Assembly: GCA_035546855.1 (NCBI GenBank)
Contig: DASZVY010000018.1
Span: forward strand, 15,108-79,107
DNA from: Nitrobacter sp035546855
GTDB lineage: Bacteria > Pseudomonadota > Alphaproteobacteria > Rhizobiales > Xanthobacteraceae
DNA: 64,000 nucleotides
Reading direction: 5' to 3'
Below, piece by piece: positions 33,863 to 42,214 of the stretch. The stretch's first letter is position 1. Each line of letters starts with the position of its first letter. The notes beneath the pieces are model-generated. The model was given only the letters and a program-made list of their open reading frames with translations, was not told where the DNA came from and did no database searches. A program made the translations under genes and the position numbers.

Positions 33863-34729
33863 TCATCCCTGATTGTGCTTGTCCTCGATCGCTTGTGCGA
33901 CGCGCAGCGCCTGCACCGTGTCGGCGACATCGTGCGTGCGGATGATGCGCGCGCCGCCTCTCACGGAAATCAGATGCGCAGCGAGCGACCCGCCGAGCCG
34001 CTCTTCCGGCTCCGACGGCATGATCGTGCTGATGAAACGCTTTCGCGACGCGCCGATCAGAAGCGGCAGCCCGAAGCACTGCAGTTCGATAAGCCGAGCC
34101 AGCACCATGATGCTCTGCTCCTGGGTTTTGCCGAAGCCAATGCCGGGGTCGAGCACGATATGGCCCGACGGAATCCCGGCCTTTGCGGCGATCTCGAGCG
34201 ATCTGTCGAAGAATGCCGTGATGTCCTGCATGATGTCGATCGCGGCGTCCACCTCGTGGCGATTATGCATGACGATGACCGGCACGCGGTGGCGCGCGAC
34301 CACCCGCGCCATGTCGGGATCGCCTTGCAGGCCCCAGACGTCGTTGGCGATCGCCGCGCCGCTCTCAAGCGCCCAGTCGACGACCGTCGCTTTGATGCTG
34401 TCGATGGACACGGGAATGCCGAGCGCGACGGTCGCCGCGAGAACGGGTTTGAGCCTGGCCAGTTCCTCGTCGCGCGAAACCGGTTGCGCGCCATAGGGAC
34501 GGGTGGATTCCGCGCCGATATCGATGATGTCGGCTTGCTCGATGACCATGCGCCGAGCCTGGGCGAGCGCGCGGTCGGGCGCGATGAATTGCCCGCCGTC
34601 GGAAAACGAGTCCGGCGTGACGTTCAGGACGCCCATGACCAGGGGATGCGGCCGCGCCAGCAGCGCATGCAGTGTCGGGTGACGGGCGCCGGATGCCGGC
34701 GCCGAGGGTATGGAAGCCGCCGCAATCAT
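33863..34729 (-). CDS. folP: Dihydropteroate synthase
   Basis: 288 residues. It joins p-aminobenzoate to the pterin pyrophosphate and is the sulfonamide target. MGVLNVTPDSFSDGG, DIGAESTRPYG, then NDVWGLQGDP and LDPGIGFGKT mark the TIM-barrel active site. It begins the folP-folB-folK transcript on the minus strand and lies 85 bases after the DUF4332 gene. ATG 34729 gives a short Ala/Pro lead before the conserved part. Confidence 0.96.
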   Translation of the reverse strand: MIAAASIPSAPASGARHPTLHALLARPHPLVMGVLNVTPDSFSDGGQFIAPDRALAQARRMVIEQADIIDIGAESTRPYGAQPVSRDEELARLKPVLAATVALGIPVSIDSIKATVVDWALESGAAIANDVWGLQGDPDMARVVARHRVPVIVMHNRHEVDAAIDIMQDITAFFDRSLEIAAKAGIPSGHIVLDPGIGFGKTQEQSIMVLARLIELQCFGLPLLIGASRKRFISTIMPSEPEERLGGSLAAHLISVRGGARIIRTHDVADTVQALRVAQAIEDKHNQG

Positions 34730-34814
34730 GCGGTGGCTTTGCGCGGTCCAAGGCGCGGTGTCAAGGCGCGAAAGGGAGGTGTTGCCAGCCTGGCGGCGCC
34801 AATTGGCGCTCGCT

Positions 34815-35222
34815 TCAATATGTGATCTTCAGCGGCAGCTTGCGTGCCTGGTCGATCAGGTCGCCGATCGATTTCTCGGACGGAAGCGCGCTGACAAGTT
34901 TGCGTTTGATATTGACGTCACGCATCGTCTGGGCGAGGCGGGCGGGATTGCGATGGGTGAATTCGCGAACCGTCGTGACGCCGGACGCGCGCAGCAGCTT
35001 GGCCTTGCCGTTGCCGAGGCCTGGGATCCGCATGTAATCGGCGATGTTGGCCCACTCAAGCAACTGCTGTTCGCTGAAGCCGGTCTTGGCGGCGAGCGTC
35101 TTGCGGCCTCGCGGCGACTGTGCGGCTTCAAGGAATTCATCTGTCGTTCGAAGGCCAAGCGACTTCAGCTTTTTGGCGTCGGCAGCGGACAGGCCTTCGA
35201 TCTTGGAGATTGGGTATGTCAT
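34815..35222 (-). CDS. DUF4332 helix-hairpin-helix protein
   Basis: 135 residues. Two helix-hairpin-helix-like repeats: ISKIEGLSAADAKKLKSLGLRTTDEFLEAA at the start and ADYMRIPGLGNGKAKLLRASGVTTVREFTHR. DUF4332 proteins are thought to bind DNA or protein through these hairpins; no enzymatic role is known. It is cytoplasmic by composition. It lies between folP (downstream) and the DUF2267/DUF2780-like gene 24 bases upstream, with which it may be co-transcribed. Confidence 0.82.
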   Translation of the reverse strand: MTYPISKIEGLSAADAKKLKSLGLRTTDEFLEAAQSPRGRKTLAAKTGFSEQQLLEWANIADYMRIPGLGNGKAKLLRASGVTTVREFTHRNPARLAQTMRDVNIKRKLVSALPSEKSIGDLIDQARKLPLKITY

Positions 35223-35246
35223 GGCACTCGGGGAGTGGAGATACTT

Positions 35247-35612
35247 TTATGCGAATTGGCTGAGGCCGGGCGTTCCAGCCAGGATCGCGCCCATCTTGTC
35301 GGCCCCAACTTTGTCCCGGCCGAAGCGGAAAAGTTCACGCGCAATGCCCTGGATGTCGTTTATTCCGAGGCCGAGCGCCATCAGCTTGCTGCCCAGGGCC
35401 ATCAAGCCGCCGCCCATCAAACGGTTGAGCGCACCGCCGCTGCCGGCAGCAGCGATGGCTTTCTCTGCGCCGGGCATCGCGTCGATGAGGGATTGAACTT
35501 GATCGGGGGGGCCTTCCTTGCGGAGAAAATCGAGAATGAAGCCAATGGTTTTCTCCGCAACAGCACGGTCGATGCCGGTCTTTGCGGCAAGTTGCTCGAT
35601 CAGTTCGTCCAT
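35247..35612 (-). CDS. Small DUF2267/DUF2780-like helical protein
   Basis: 121 residues. The amino end (MDELIEQLAAKTGIDRAVAEKTIGFILDFLRKEGP) and a Gly-rich middle (GGALNRLMGGGLMALGSKLMALG) are those of small DUF2267/DUF2780-type proteins. There is no signal peptide. The two families are alike at this length and I cannot separate them by eye. Its function is unknown; it likely shares a transcript with the DUF4332 gene. Confidence 0.65.
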   Translation of the reverse strand: MDELIEQLAAKTGIDRAVAEKTIGFILDFLRKEGPPDQVQSLIDAMPGAEKAIAAAGSGGALNRLMGGGLMALGSKLMALGLGINDIQGIARELFRFGRDKVGADKMGAILAGTPGLSQFA

Positions 35613-35938
35613 ATCGCCCCGCCTCAGCCGGTTGCTCGCCGGACCTTGTTTATGATTTTTACTTTGATACCCCGTGATACGAAATACAAGCGATGAGCGC
35701 CGAGCAAGGGCCGATTAGGCAACATCGCGCCGCAAGTGTTGCCGCAATGCAAGACCCCAACGCGCGATTCATGACAAAACGTCGCGATGTTCGTCTTTGG
35801 CCAAGTGAAATGACCATTCGACCAACGCTTTGATCGTTTCAAAATCGCGCTCTGGTTGTCGTGGATCGCGCGCCGGTTTCAATCGGGACAAAAGATGACG
35901 TATGATGGCTGCGTTCACCGATAGCAAAAGGCGAGGCG
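35613..35938. other. Divergent intergenic region, no gene seen
   Basis: About 325 bases with lower GC than the surroundings, between the DUF2267-like gene (minus) and the HerA-like gene (plus). It should hold both promoters. A 72-codon minus-strand frame (35624-35842) has no recognisable protein or ribosome binding site and is not called. Confidence 0.45.
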
Positions 35939-37531
35939 ATGGCGGAAAACGGCGACACTGAACAAAGTCTGTTCATTGGCAAGGGTGAGCAGCCGGCATG
36001 GCTGGCTCTGAATCTCGCCAACCGGCACGGTCTCGTTACCGGCGCCACGGGAACCGGAAAAACGGTGTCGTTGCAGGTGATGGCCGAGGGATTTGCGCGC
36101 GCCGGCGTTCCGGTTTTCGCCGCAGATATCAAGGGCGATCTCTCGGGTATCTCCGAGGTCGGCGAAGGAAAAGATTTCATTCTGAAGCGTGCCAAGGACG
36201 TCGGCCTGACTTTTCAGCCCGACCAGTTCTCGACCGTCTTCTGGGACGTGTTCGGCGAGCAGGGACATCCGGTCCGCGCAACGGTCACGGAAATGGGCCC
36301 GTTACTGCTGGCGCGAATGCTCGATCTCAATGACGTTCAGGAGGGCGTGCTGAATGTCGCTTTCCGGGTGGCCGATGAGAGTGGCTTGGCGCTGCTGGAT
36401 ATGAAGGATCTGCGCGCCATTCTCGATGCCATCGCGCCGGCTGACAAGAAGGATGACGTCTCCGATGAACTGATGAAGGTGAAGCAGGCGGCGCAGAAGT
36501 TCGGCAACGTCACGAAAGCCACGGTCGGCACCATTCAGCGCCAGCTTTTGGTGCTTGAAAACCAGGGCGGCGACAGGTTCTTCGGCGAACCGGCGCTCGA
36601 TCTGAAGGACTTCATGAAAACCGACCGGGATGGCCGTGGCATGGTCAACATCCTCGTGGCCGACAAGCTGATGCAGAGCCCGCGGCTCTACGCGACGTTC
36701 CTGCTCTGGATGCTGTCGGAGTTGTTCGAGCAACTGCCCGAAGTCGGCGATCCGCCGAAGCCAAAACTCGTCTTCTTTTTTGATGAAGCGCACTTGTTGT
36801 TCAACGATGCGCCCAAAGCATTGATGGACAAGATCGAGCAGGTGGTGCGCCTGATCCGCTCCAAGGGCGTCGGAGTCTATTTCGTCACGCAAAATCCTAT
36901 CGACGTCCCCGACAGGGTGCTGTCCCAACTCGGCAATCGGGTTCAACATGCGCTGCGCGCCTTTACCCCGCGCGACCAGAAGGCCGTGGCCGCCGCGGCG
37001 CAGACTTTCCGGCCGAACCCGAAGCTGAATACAGCGCAGGTCATCACCGAGCTCGGCAAGGGCGAGGCGTTGGTGTCGTTTCTGGAAGGCAACGGTACGC
37101 CCGCGATCGTGGAGCGTGTTCTGATCCGGCCGCCTTCGGCGCGGATCGGGCCGATCACGGCGGACGAACGCAAGGCCATCATCGACAACAGCCCTGTCAA
37201 GGGGAAATACGATACGGCTGTCGACTCCGAGTCTGCTTACGAAATCCTGCAGAAGCGGGTGAGCAGTACGGCCGCGTCGGGTGAGGGCTCCGAGGGTGGT
37301 GGAATCCTGGGCCAGATCGGCTCGATCGTCGGCACCGTTTTCGGGACCGGCACGCCGCGCGGCAGGATGTCGACCGGGCAGATCATTGCCCGCAACGTCA
37401 CGCGGTCAGTGACCAACAAGGTCGTGGGCGGCGTCATGGCCGATCTCGGAAAATCTGTCGGCGGATCGGTCGGTGGCTCGATCGGCCGCGCGCTGGTTCG
37501 CGGCGCGCTGGGCGGCCTGCTGCGACGTTGA
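35939..37531 (+). CDS. HerA-like helicase/ATPase, DUF853 (YjgR) family
   Basis: 530 residues. The P-loop is GATGTGKT (35-42) in NRHGLVTGATGTGKTVSLQ, the Walker B is LVFFFDEAHLLF (about 280), and the later part has VYFVTQNPIDVPDRVLSQLGNR and AFTPRDQKAV, all typical of the DUF853 (YjgR) group of HerA-type ATPases. The carboxyl end is Gly/Ser/Arg-rich (GGSVGGSIGRALVRGALGGLLRR). Members are poorly characterised; HerA proteins translocate on DNA with a nuclease partner, but no nuclease gene is adjacent here. Confidence 0.9.
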   Translation: MAENGDTEQSLFIGKGEQPAWLALNLANRHGLVTGATGTGKTVSLQVMAEGFARAGVPVFAADIKGDLSGISEVGEGKDFILKRAKDVGLTFQPDQFSTVFWDVFGEQGHPVRATVTEMGPLLLARMLDLNDVQEGVLNVAFRVADESGLALLDMKDLRAILDAIAPADKKDDVSDELMKVKQAAQKFGNVTKATVGTIQRQLLVLENQGGDRFFGEPALDLKDFMKTDRDGRGMVNILVADKLMQSPRLYATFLLWMLSELFEQLPEVGDPPKPKLVFFFDEAHLLFNDAPKALMDKIEQVVRLIRSKGVGVYFVTQNPIDVPDRVLSQLGNRVQHALRAFTPRDQKAVAAAAQTFRPNPKLNTAQVITELGKGEALVSFLEGNGTPAIVERVLIRPPSARIGPITADERKAIIDNSPVKGKYDTAVDSESAYEILQKRVSSTAASGEGSEGGGILGQIGSIVGTVFGTGTPRGRMSTGQIIARNVTRSVTNKVVGGVMADLGKSVGGSVGGSIGRALVRGALGGLLRR

Positions 37532-37637
37532 TGATGAGCCCGAGCTGGCTGTCGCGACACCACGTCCGGCTCTTGCGCCCGGCATGAGGGTGAGAGCAAT
37601 CTCCATTCCGGTCTGTGCCGTTATAAGGAAACATGGA

Positions 37638-39041
37638 ATGTCAGCTTCGCAACTCCAGTCCGTCCTCGATCGCGTCGATGCGGATTTCGACAATTGCCTC
37701 GAACGGCTGTTTACGCTGCTGCGCATCAAGTCGATTTCCGCCGATCCGGCCTTCGCCGCCGACTGCAAGGCGGCTGCGGACCATCTCGCCAATGATATCG
37801 CGACGCTGAATTTCAAGGCAGAGGTGCGCCCGACCGCGGGACATCCCGCAGTCGTTGCCAAAAGCAACGGCAACAGCGGATCACGGCCGCGTGTCTTGTT
37901 CTACGGCCATTACGACGTGCAGCCGGTCGATCCGCTCGATCTCTGGAGTCGTCCGCCGTTCGAGCCGGCCGTGACGACCCATGCCGACGGACGCAAGATT
38001 ATCGTCGCCCGCGGCGCGGAGGACGACAAGGGCCAGTTGATGACGTTCGTCGAGGCCTGCCGCGCCTGGGTGTCGGTGACCGGCTCGTTGCCGCTCGATG
38101 TCACCATTCTGATCGAGGGCGAAGAGGAGGTCGGATCGAAGAACTTCGTGCCGTTCCTCGAGCAGAACAAAAAAGACTTTGCCGCGGACTTCGCGCTGGT
38201 CTGCGATACCGGCATGTGGGATCCCCGCACGCCGGCGATCACCACGTCGCTGCGCGGGCTGGTCTATGAAGAGATCATCATCAAAGCCGCGAATCGCGAT
38301 CTCCACTCCGGTGTTTTCGGCGGCGGTGCTCGCAATCCGATCCGGGTGCTGACCCGGATTCTCGGCAGCCTACAGGATGACGACGGTCACATCACCATTC
38401 CCGGCTTCTACGACGGTGTGAAGGACCTGCCGCCGGATATTCTGGCCCAGTGGAAGAGTCTCAACCTGACGCCCGAGTCATTTCTCAAGCCGGTCGGACT
38501 GTCGATTCCGGCCGGCGAAAAGGAGCGCCTGCTGATCGAGCAGGTGTCATCGCGGCCGACCTGCGACATCAACGGCATCGTCGGCGGTTACACCGGCGAG
38601 GGCTCCAAGACGGTGATTCCGGCGCAGGCGTCCGCGAAGGTCTCCTTCCGTCTGGTCGAAGGCCAGGATCCGCTGAAAATCCGCGAGGCGTTTCGTGCCT
38701 TTGTGAAGGAACGCGTGCCGAAGGACTGTTCTGTGGAATTTCTAGACCATGCGTTCGCGCCGGCGATCGCGCTCGACTGGACCATGAAGCCGCTGGCCGC
38801 CGCAAAGCGCGCGCTGACCGACGAGTGGGGCAAGGAAGCATTGCTGATCGGGTCGGGCGCCTCGATTCCGATCGTGGCCGATTTCAAGAAAACGCTTGGG
38901 CTCGACACCGTGCTGATCGGGTTCGGCCTCGACGACGACAATATCCATTCGCCGAACGAGAAATATGACCTGACGAGCTTCCACAAGGGAATCCGCTCTT
39001 GGGTGCGTGTCCTCGCCGCGCTGGCCGCCGCGCCACGCTGA
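37638..39041 (+). CDS. M20 family dipeptidase/metallopeptidase
   Basis: 467 residues from ATG 37638, with AAGGA eight bases upstream. M20 signatures: FYGHYDVQPVDPLDLW (metal ligand His and catalytic Asp), ARGAEDDKGQLMTFVEA, then IEGEEEVGS with the general-base Glu and SGASIPIV. The lid domain starts with LRGLVYEEI. This group (M20A/C dipeptidases such as those of the carnosinase class) cleaves small peptides in the cytoplasm using two metal ions. A terminator follows. The frame is open upstream into the preceding gene but unrelated. Confidence 0.93.
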   Translation: MSASQLQSVLDRVDADFDNCLERLFTLLRIKSISADPAFAADCKAAADHLANDIATLNFKAEVRPTAGHPAVVAKSNGNSGSRPRVLFYGHYDVQPVDPLDLWSRPPFEPAVTTHADGRKIIVARGAEDDKGQLMTFVEACRAWVSVTGSLPLDVTILIEGEEEVGSKNFVPFLEQNKKDFAADFALVCDTGMWDPRTPAITTSLRGLVYEEIIIKAANRDLHSGVFGGGARNPIRVLTRILGSLQDDDGHITIPGFYDGVKDLPPDILAQWKSLNLTPESFLKPVGLSIPAGEKERLLIEQVSSRPTCDINGIVGGYTGEGSKTVIPAQASAKVSFRLVEGQDPLKIREAFRAFVKERVPKDCSVEFLDHAFAPAIALDWTMKPLAAAKRALTDEWGKEALLIGSGASIPIVADFKKTLGLDTVLIGFGLDDDNIHSPNEKYDLTSFHKGIRSWVRVLAALAAAPR

Positions 39042-39058
39042 CGCGATCCTGCGCGAGT

Positions 39059-39090
39059 AAAAAACGCCGCCCGGGATTGGGCGGCGCTTT
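39059..39090. terminator. Bidirectional Rho-independent terminator
   Basis: An 8-bp stem (CGCCGCCC/GGGCGGCG, loop GGGATT) has six A on one side and CTTTG on the other, between the convergent M20 peptidase and aldolase genes. It can end transcription from both sides. Confidence 0.75.
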
Positions 39091-39133
39091 GATTCGACGT
39101 GTAGAGGGTGATGGCGCTAACCTACACCAAATC

Positions 39134-39913
39134 TCAGGTCTTGTAACTGGGATCGAGACGGTCGAGCTTGCGCAGCAGCGGCGGCCAGACCAGCGTAGTT
39201 GACCGCAGTTCCGCCCGGTCCGGATTCGAGACCAGGGACGCATTCTTGTCGATCACGGCCTGTTCCACCGGATAGGCGGTCGGACCCAGCATCCGGGTTC
39301 GCACCTGCATGGTGCAGGCCCGCTCCAGGTGGAACATGCGCTCGAAAGCGGAGGCGACCGAGCGACCGACCGTCAGCGTGCCGTGGTTGCGCAGGAGCAT
39401 GAAGTTCTTGTTGCCGAGGTCCTTCTGCAGGCGTGGCCGCTCGTCATGGTCGAGCGCGATGCCTTCATAGTCGTGATAGGCGAGGTCATGGGTGACGAGC
39501 TGCGCGGTCTGGTTGAGGGGTAGCAGGCCCTCCAGGCAACTCGCGACCGCCGTGCCGTCCGGCGTATGCAGGTGGAGCACGCAGCCGGCGTCCTCGCGCA
39601 CCTCATGGATCGCTGAGTGAATGGTGAAGCCCGCCGGGTTGATGCTGTACTCGCTCTTGGTCAACTGGTTGCCGTCGAGGTCGACCTTGACGAGGCTTGA
39701 TGCCGTGATCTCGTCGAACATCAGGCCATAGGGGTTGATCAGGAAATGATGCTCAGGACCCGGCACGCGCGCGGAGATGTGGGTGTCGACCAGATCGTCC
39801 CAGCCGTAGTAGGCAACCAGCCGGTACGCCGCTGCCAGATTGACCCGCTGGGTCCACTCGGCATCGGTCATCTCGGATGAAACGGATTTGAGGCGGGCTT
39901 CTGCTGGCGACAT
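39134..39913 (-). CDS. Class II aldolase/adducin family protein
   Basis: 259 residues from ATG 39913. The zinc-site histidines are in VLHLHTPDGTAV and LLRNHGTLTVG, and the opening WTQRVNLAAAYRLVAYYGWDDLVDTHISARVPG is that of class II aldolase/adducin proteins. Many such proteins cut fuculose- or ribulose-phosphate sugars, but this subgroup has no assigned substrate. A longer frame upstream (to 40159) is not supported. It converges with the M20 gene at a shared terminator and is divergent from the gene at 40281. Confidence 0.9.
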   Translation of the reverse strand: MSPAEARLKSVSSEMTDAEWTQRVNLAAAYRLVAYYGWDDLVDTHISARVPGPEHHFLINPYGLMFDEITASSLVKVDLDGNQLTKSEYSINPAGFTIHSAIHEVREDAGCVLHLHTPDGTAVASCLEGLLPLNQTAQLVTHDLAYHDYEGIALDHDERPRLQKDLGNKNFMLLRNHGTLTVGRSVASAFERMFHLERACTMQVRTRMLGPTAYPVEQAVIDKNASLVSNPDRAELRSTTLVWPPLLRKLDRLDPSYKT

Positions 39914-40280
39914 CGGGCGTTCTCCGGTTGGTTGCTTTTCGACCAGACCGTAGCCCTGCTGCTGCAACCCAACAAGCAGCCAGGTGTCGTGGCAGTCATG
40001 CTCGGACTGTGAGTTGAGAGGGCGTGAACCCAGGCGGTCGCATGTGGTTTCCATGGACGTGTGTGCGGCGCAACAGGATCTCGAGTGGCCTGGCCGCAGC
40101 CAGAGATCCCTGGGGGGAGTCGAGGGAGGGGGGATTTCCGGGCTCATGCCGGATATCATGAGATTGGCTTAATACTTTCCAGACTGGGCGAAATTGCCCG
40201 CTGGCGAGTCCTTGAATATGAGGTATCGTGACATCTGAGACGGATGCTCAGCCAGAGCTTCCGGCGGGGTGGAGCGGGCT
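39914..40280. other. Divergent intergenic region, no gene seen
   Basis: About 365 bases between the aldolase (minus) and the membrane protein (plus). No gene is supported on either strand. Part of it could encode the extra amino end of a longer aldolase frame, but the residues there look random. Confidence 0.45.
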
Positions 40281-41141
40281 ATGATTGCGTTGTTGATCGC
40301 CGGGATCGTTTTTTTCGTCGCCGGTCTTGTCGCAATCGCTTTTGGAATTCCGGTCAAGGAGTTCAGCTTCGGCAACACACTGATTATGTCCGGTGCCGTC
40401 GTTGCCTGCACCGGCGCCATCATCATCGGTCTGTCGCTGGTCCTGCGCGAGCTGAAGCACATCGCACGCGGTCTCCGCCCACCGGCTTCCGTGACATCCC
40501 GTTCCCGAACCGAGTTTCCGTTTCCCGCCGCGCCGGCTGCGGCGGGGGAGGATGAGCATCCTGCCGGGTCATCTCAACCTGAGGAACTGTCTCCCGGTAT
40601 GGGGGCGCCGCCGAAACCAGCCTCGGCGCCGGTTCCCTGGCAGGAGGAAGTCGCAGCCCGCGACCGGGGGCGCCCACGTCCGGAGCCGCCAGGCGCAGCC
40701 AATCCGGAAACCGCGCCGTCCGCGGCCACAGCGCCGCCGGCGCCGAAACCACGGCGCAATCTGCTGTTCACCTCGTCGCGCAGGGAGAAGGAGCGGCTCG
40801 CTACGCGGTCGCCGGACGCCGAGTTGCCGCCGCTTCCATCGGGATCGCTGGCAACGTCAGACCCGGAGATGTCGCCGCGTCCGTCGTTTGATGAGGCGTG
40901 GCCGCAATCCGACCGCGCGCGCAAGGAGCCTGACCCCCGCGCTCCTTCTTCATTCGGTGTCAATTCATCGGCTGGTCGCCGCGAAGCGCCCGCCGGCGTG
41001 ACCGTGCTGAAGTCCGGCGTCGTCGATGGCATGGCCTATTCGCTGTATTCTGATGGCTCGATCGAGGCGCAGATGCCTGAAGGCATGATGCGCTTCGCAT
41101 CGATCGAAGCCCTGCGCGCGCATCTCGACCAGCGCGGGTGA
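40281..41141 (+). CDS. Membrane-anchored hypothetical protein with low-complexity linker
   Basis: 286 residues from ATG 40281 (GGAG at 40271). Two N-terminal membrane helices (IALLIAGIVFFVAGLVAIAF and NTLIMSGAVVACTGAIIIGL) lead into a Pro/Ala/Arg-rich linker of about 150 residues and a conserved C-terminal patch (GVVDGMAYSLYSDGSIEAQM, then FASIEALRAHLDQRG). I recall this C-terminal patch in many Bradyrhizobiaceae hypothetical proteins. The function is unknown; it is probably an inner-membrane protein with its tail in the cytoplasm. The mucR gene starts 117 bases downstream. Confidence 0.75.
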   Translation: MIALLIAGIVFFVAGLVAIAFGIPVKEFSFGNTLIMSGAVVACTGAIIIGLSLVLRELKHIARGLRPPASVTSRSRTEFPFPAAPAAAGEDEHPAGSSQPEELSPGMGAPPKPASAPVPWQEEVAARDRGRPRPEPPGAANPETAPSAATAPPAPKPRRNLLFTSSRREKERLATRSPDAELPPLPSGSLATSDPEMSPRPSFDEAWPQSDRARKEPDPRAPSSFGVNSSAGRREAPAGVTVLKSGVVDGMAYSLYSDGSIEAQMPEGMMRFASIEALRAHLDQRG

Positions 41142-41258
41142 ATCCCCGTTGACGCGAACGGGAAATAAAATCCGGATCGCGCGCGCCGTGTTCTTGTCAC
41201 GTCCCTGGCGGTTTGATCATACTCGCCGTGTTGCCATCGAATCTTTCGGAACGACACC

Positions 41259-41672
41259 ATGACGGACACCGCCGGCAAGAGCTTCATCGATCTCACGGCG
41301 CAGATCGTGTCGGCCTATGTAAGCAACAATGCCACCACGGCGTCTGAAATCCCGACGCTCATCAACCAAGTCCATGCGGCGCTGATGCGCGTGTCCTCCG
41401 GCCGGGCGGAAACGGCGGCCGAGCCTGCAAAGCCCGCCGTTCCCGTCAAGAAGTCGATGACGGCGGACTATCTGGTCTGTCTGGAGGACGGCAAGCGCTT
41501 CAAATCGCTGAAGCGCCACTTGCGCACCCAGTACAACATGACGCCGGACCAGTATCGCGACAAATGGGCGCTTCCTCCCGATTACCCGATGGTGGCGCCG
41601 AACTACGCGGTGGCTCGCTCTCAGCTTGCCAAGAAAATGGGGCTGGGCCAGCAGCGCCGCCGCCGAAAATAG
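41259..41672 (+). CDS. mucR: MucR/Ros family transcriptional regulator
   Basis: 137 residues. The amino part (SFIDLTAQIVSAYVSNNATTASEIPTLI) and the zinc-finger part (YLVCLEDGKRFKSLKRHLRTQYNMTPDQYRDKWALP in order) are those of the Ros/MucR family, which represses exopolysaccharide and motility genes and binds AT-rich DNA. Zinc ligands: C74, D77 in place of the second Cys, and H87; the fourth position is Q91 where Ros has His. Bradyrhizobiaceae members commonly vary here. The C-terminal tail is QQRRRRK. A palindrome just downstream may be a target. Confidence 0.93.
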   Translation: MTDTAGKSFIDLTAQIVSAYVSNNATTASEIPTLINQVHAALMRVSSGRAETAAEPAKPAVPVKKSMTADYLVCLEDGKRFKSLKRHLRTQYNMTPDQYRDKWALPPDYPMVAPNYAVARSQLAKKMGLGQQRRRRK

Positions 41673-41790
41673 GTCGCGCGGGCCTTTCCTTGACGGGTAT
41701 AGGAATAATATCCGAAACTTCGGCCGTCAGCTTTCCGTTCGGTCGCCGCGAATATTTTGTGAATCGCTATCCCCGGGGTGGCAAGGTCGA

Positions 41791-41816
41791 TTAGGATATA
41801 TGAATATATTCCTAGG
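41791..41816. promoter_or_regulatory. AT-rich imperfect palindrome upstream of the DnaA-like gene
   Basis: The sequence taggatatatgaatatattccta (41792-41814) is an imperfect inverted repeat, and a related ataggaataatatccg lies at 41698-41713. It overlaps the AGGAGG ribosome binding site region (41814-41819) of the gene at 41825. The AT content stands out in a GC-rich genome, consistent with a regulator binding site, for example MucR. Confidence 0.4.
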
Positions 41817-41824
41817 AGGCCAGC

Positions 41825-42214
41825 ATGACACCCACGTTGTTTCCATTTTCCGCCGAGCCGGAGCGCCGGTCCCCGATCCCGGCAGTGCGCATCTGCCGAG
41901 ACGTCACCCTTTGCGTGGCACGGGATTTCGGACTGGACCCGGCGATGATGACGGCGTCCAAACGCGGCGCGCCGCGTGTTGCCTTTGCGCGGCAGGTTGC
42001 GATGTATCTGGCGCATGTCGGTTTCGCGTTGAGCTTCGAGACGATCGGACGCGTCTTCCGCCGCGATCGCACCACGGTATCGCATGCCTGCCGCGTCATC
42101 GAGGACAGCCGTGACGATATCTGGCTGGATTGCCGGCTGGCGACGCTTGAACGCGTGTGCCGGGCCCGCCCGGACGCCGAAAGCGACGAAAGGGCATCCG
42201 ATGACATCATCTGA
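41825..42214 (+). CDS. Isolated DnaA domain IV-like DNA-binding protein
   Basis: 129 residues; AGGAGG is five bases before ATG 41825. The protein matches only the C-terminal DNA-binding domain of the replication initiator DnaA: the helix-turn-helix signature DRTTVSHACRVIED is at residues 81-94 (DnaA has D-H-T-T-V-x-H-A), preceded by VAFARQVAMYLAHVGFALSFETIGRVFR. The AAA+ ATPase is absent. It could bind DnaA boxes without loading helicase and so act as a regulator or competitor of DnaA, which is inference. The next gene overlaps it by 14 bases. Confidence 0.85.
   Translation: MTPTLFPFSAEPERRSPIPAVRICRDVTLCVARDFGLDPAMMTASKRGAPRVAFARQVAMYLAHVGFALSFETIGRVFRRDRTTVSHACRVIEDSRDDIWLDCRLATLERVCRARPDAESDERASDDII

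Noticed and set aside
35624..35842. 72-codon minus-strand frame upstream of the HerA-like gene
   Set aside because: No ribosome binding site, no recognisable family, and it sits in likely promoter DNA.
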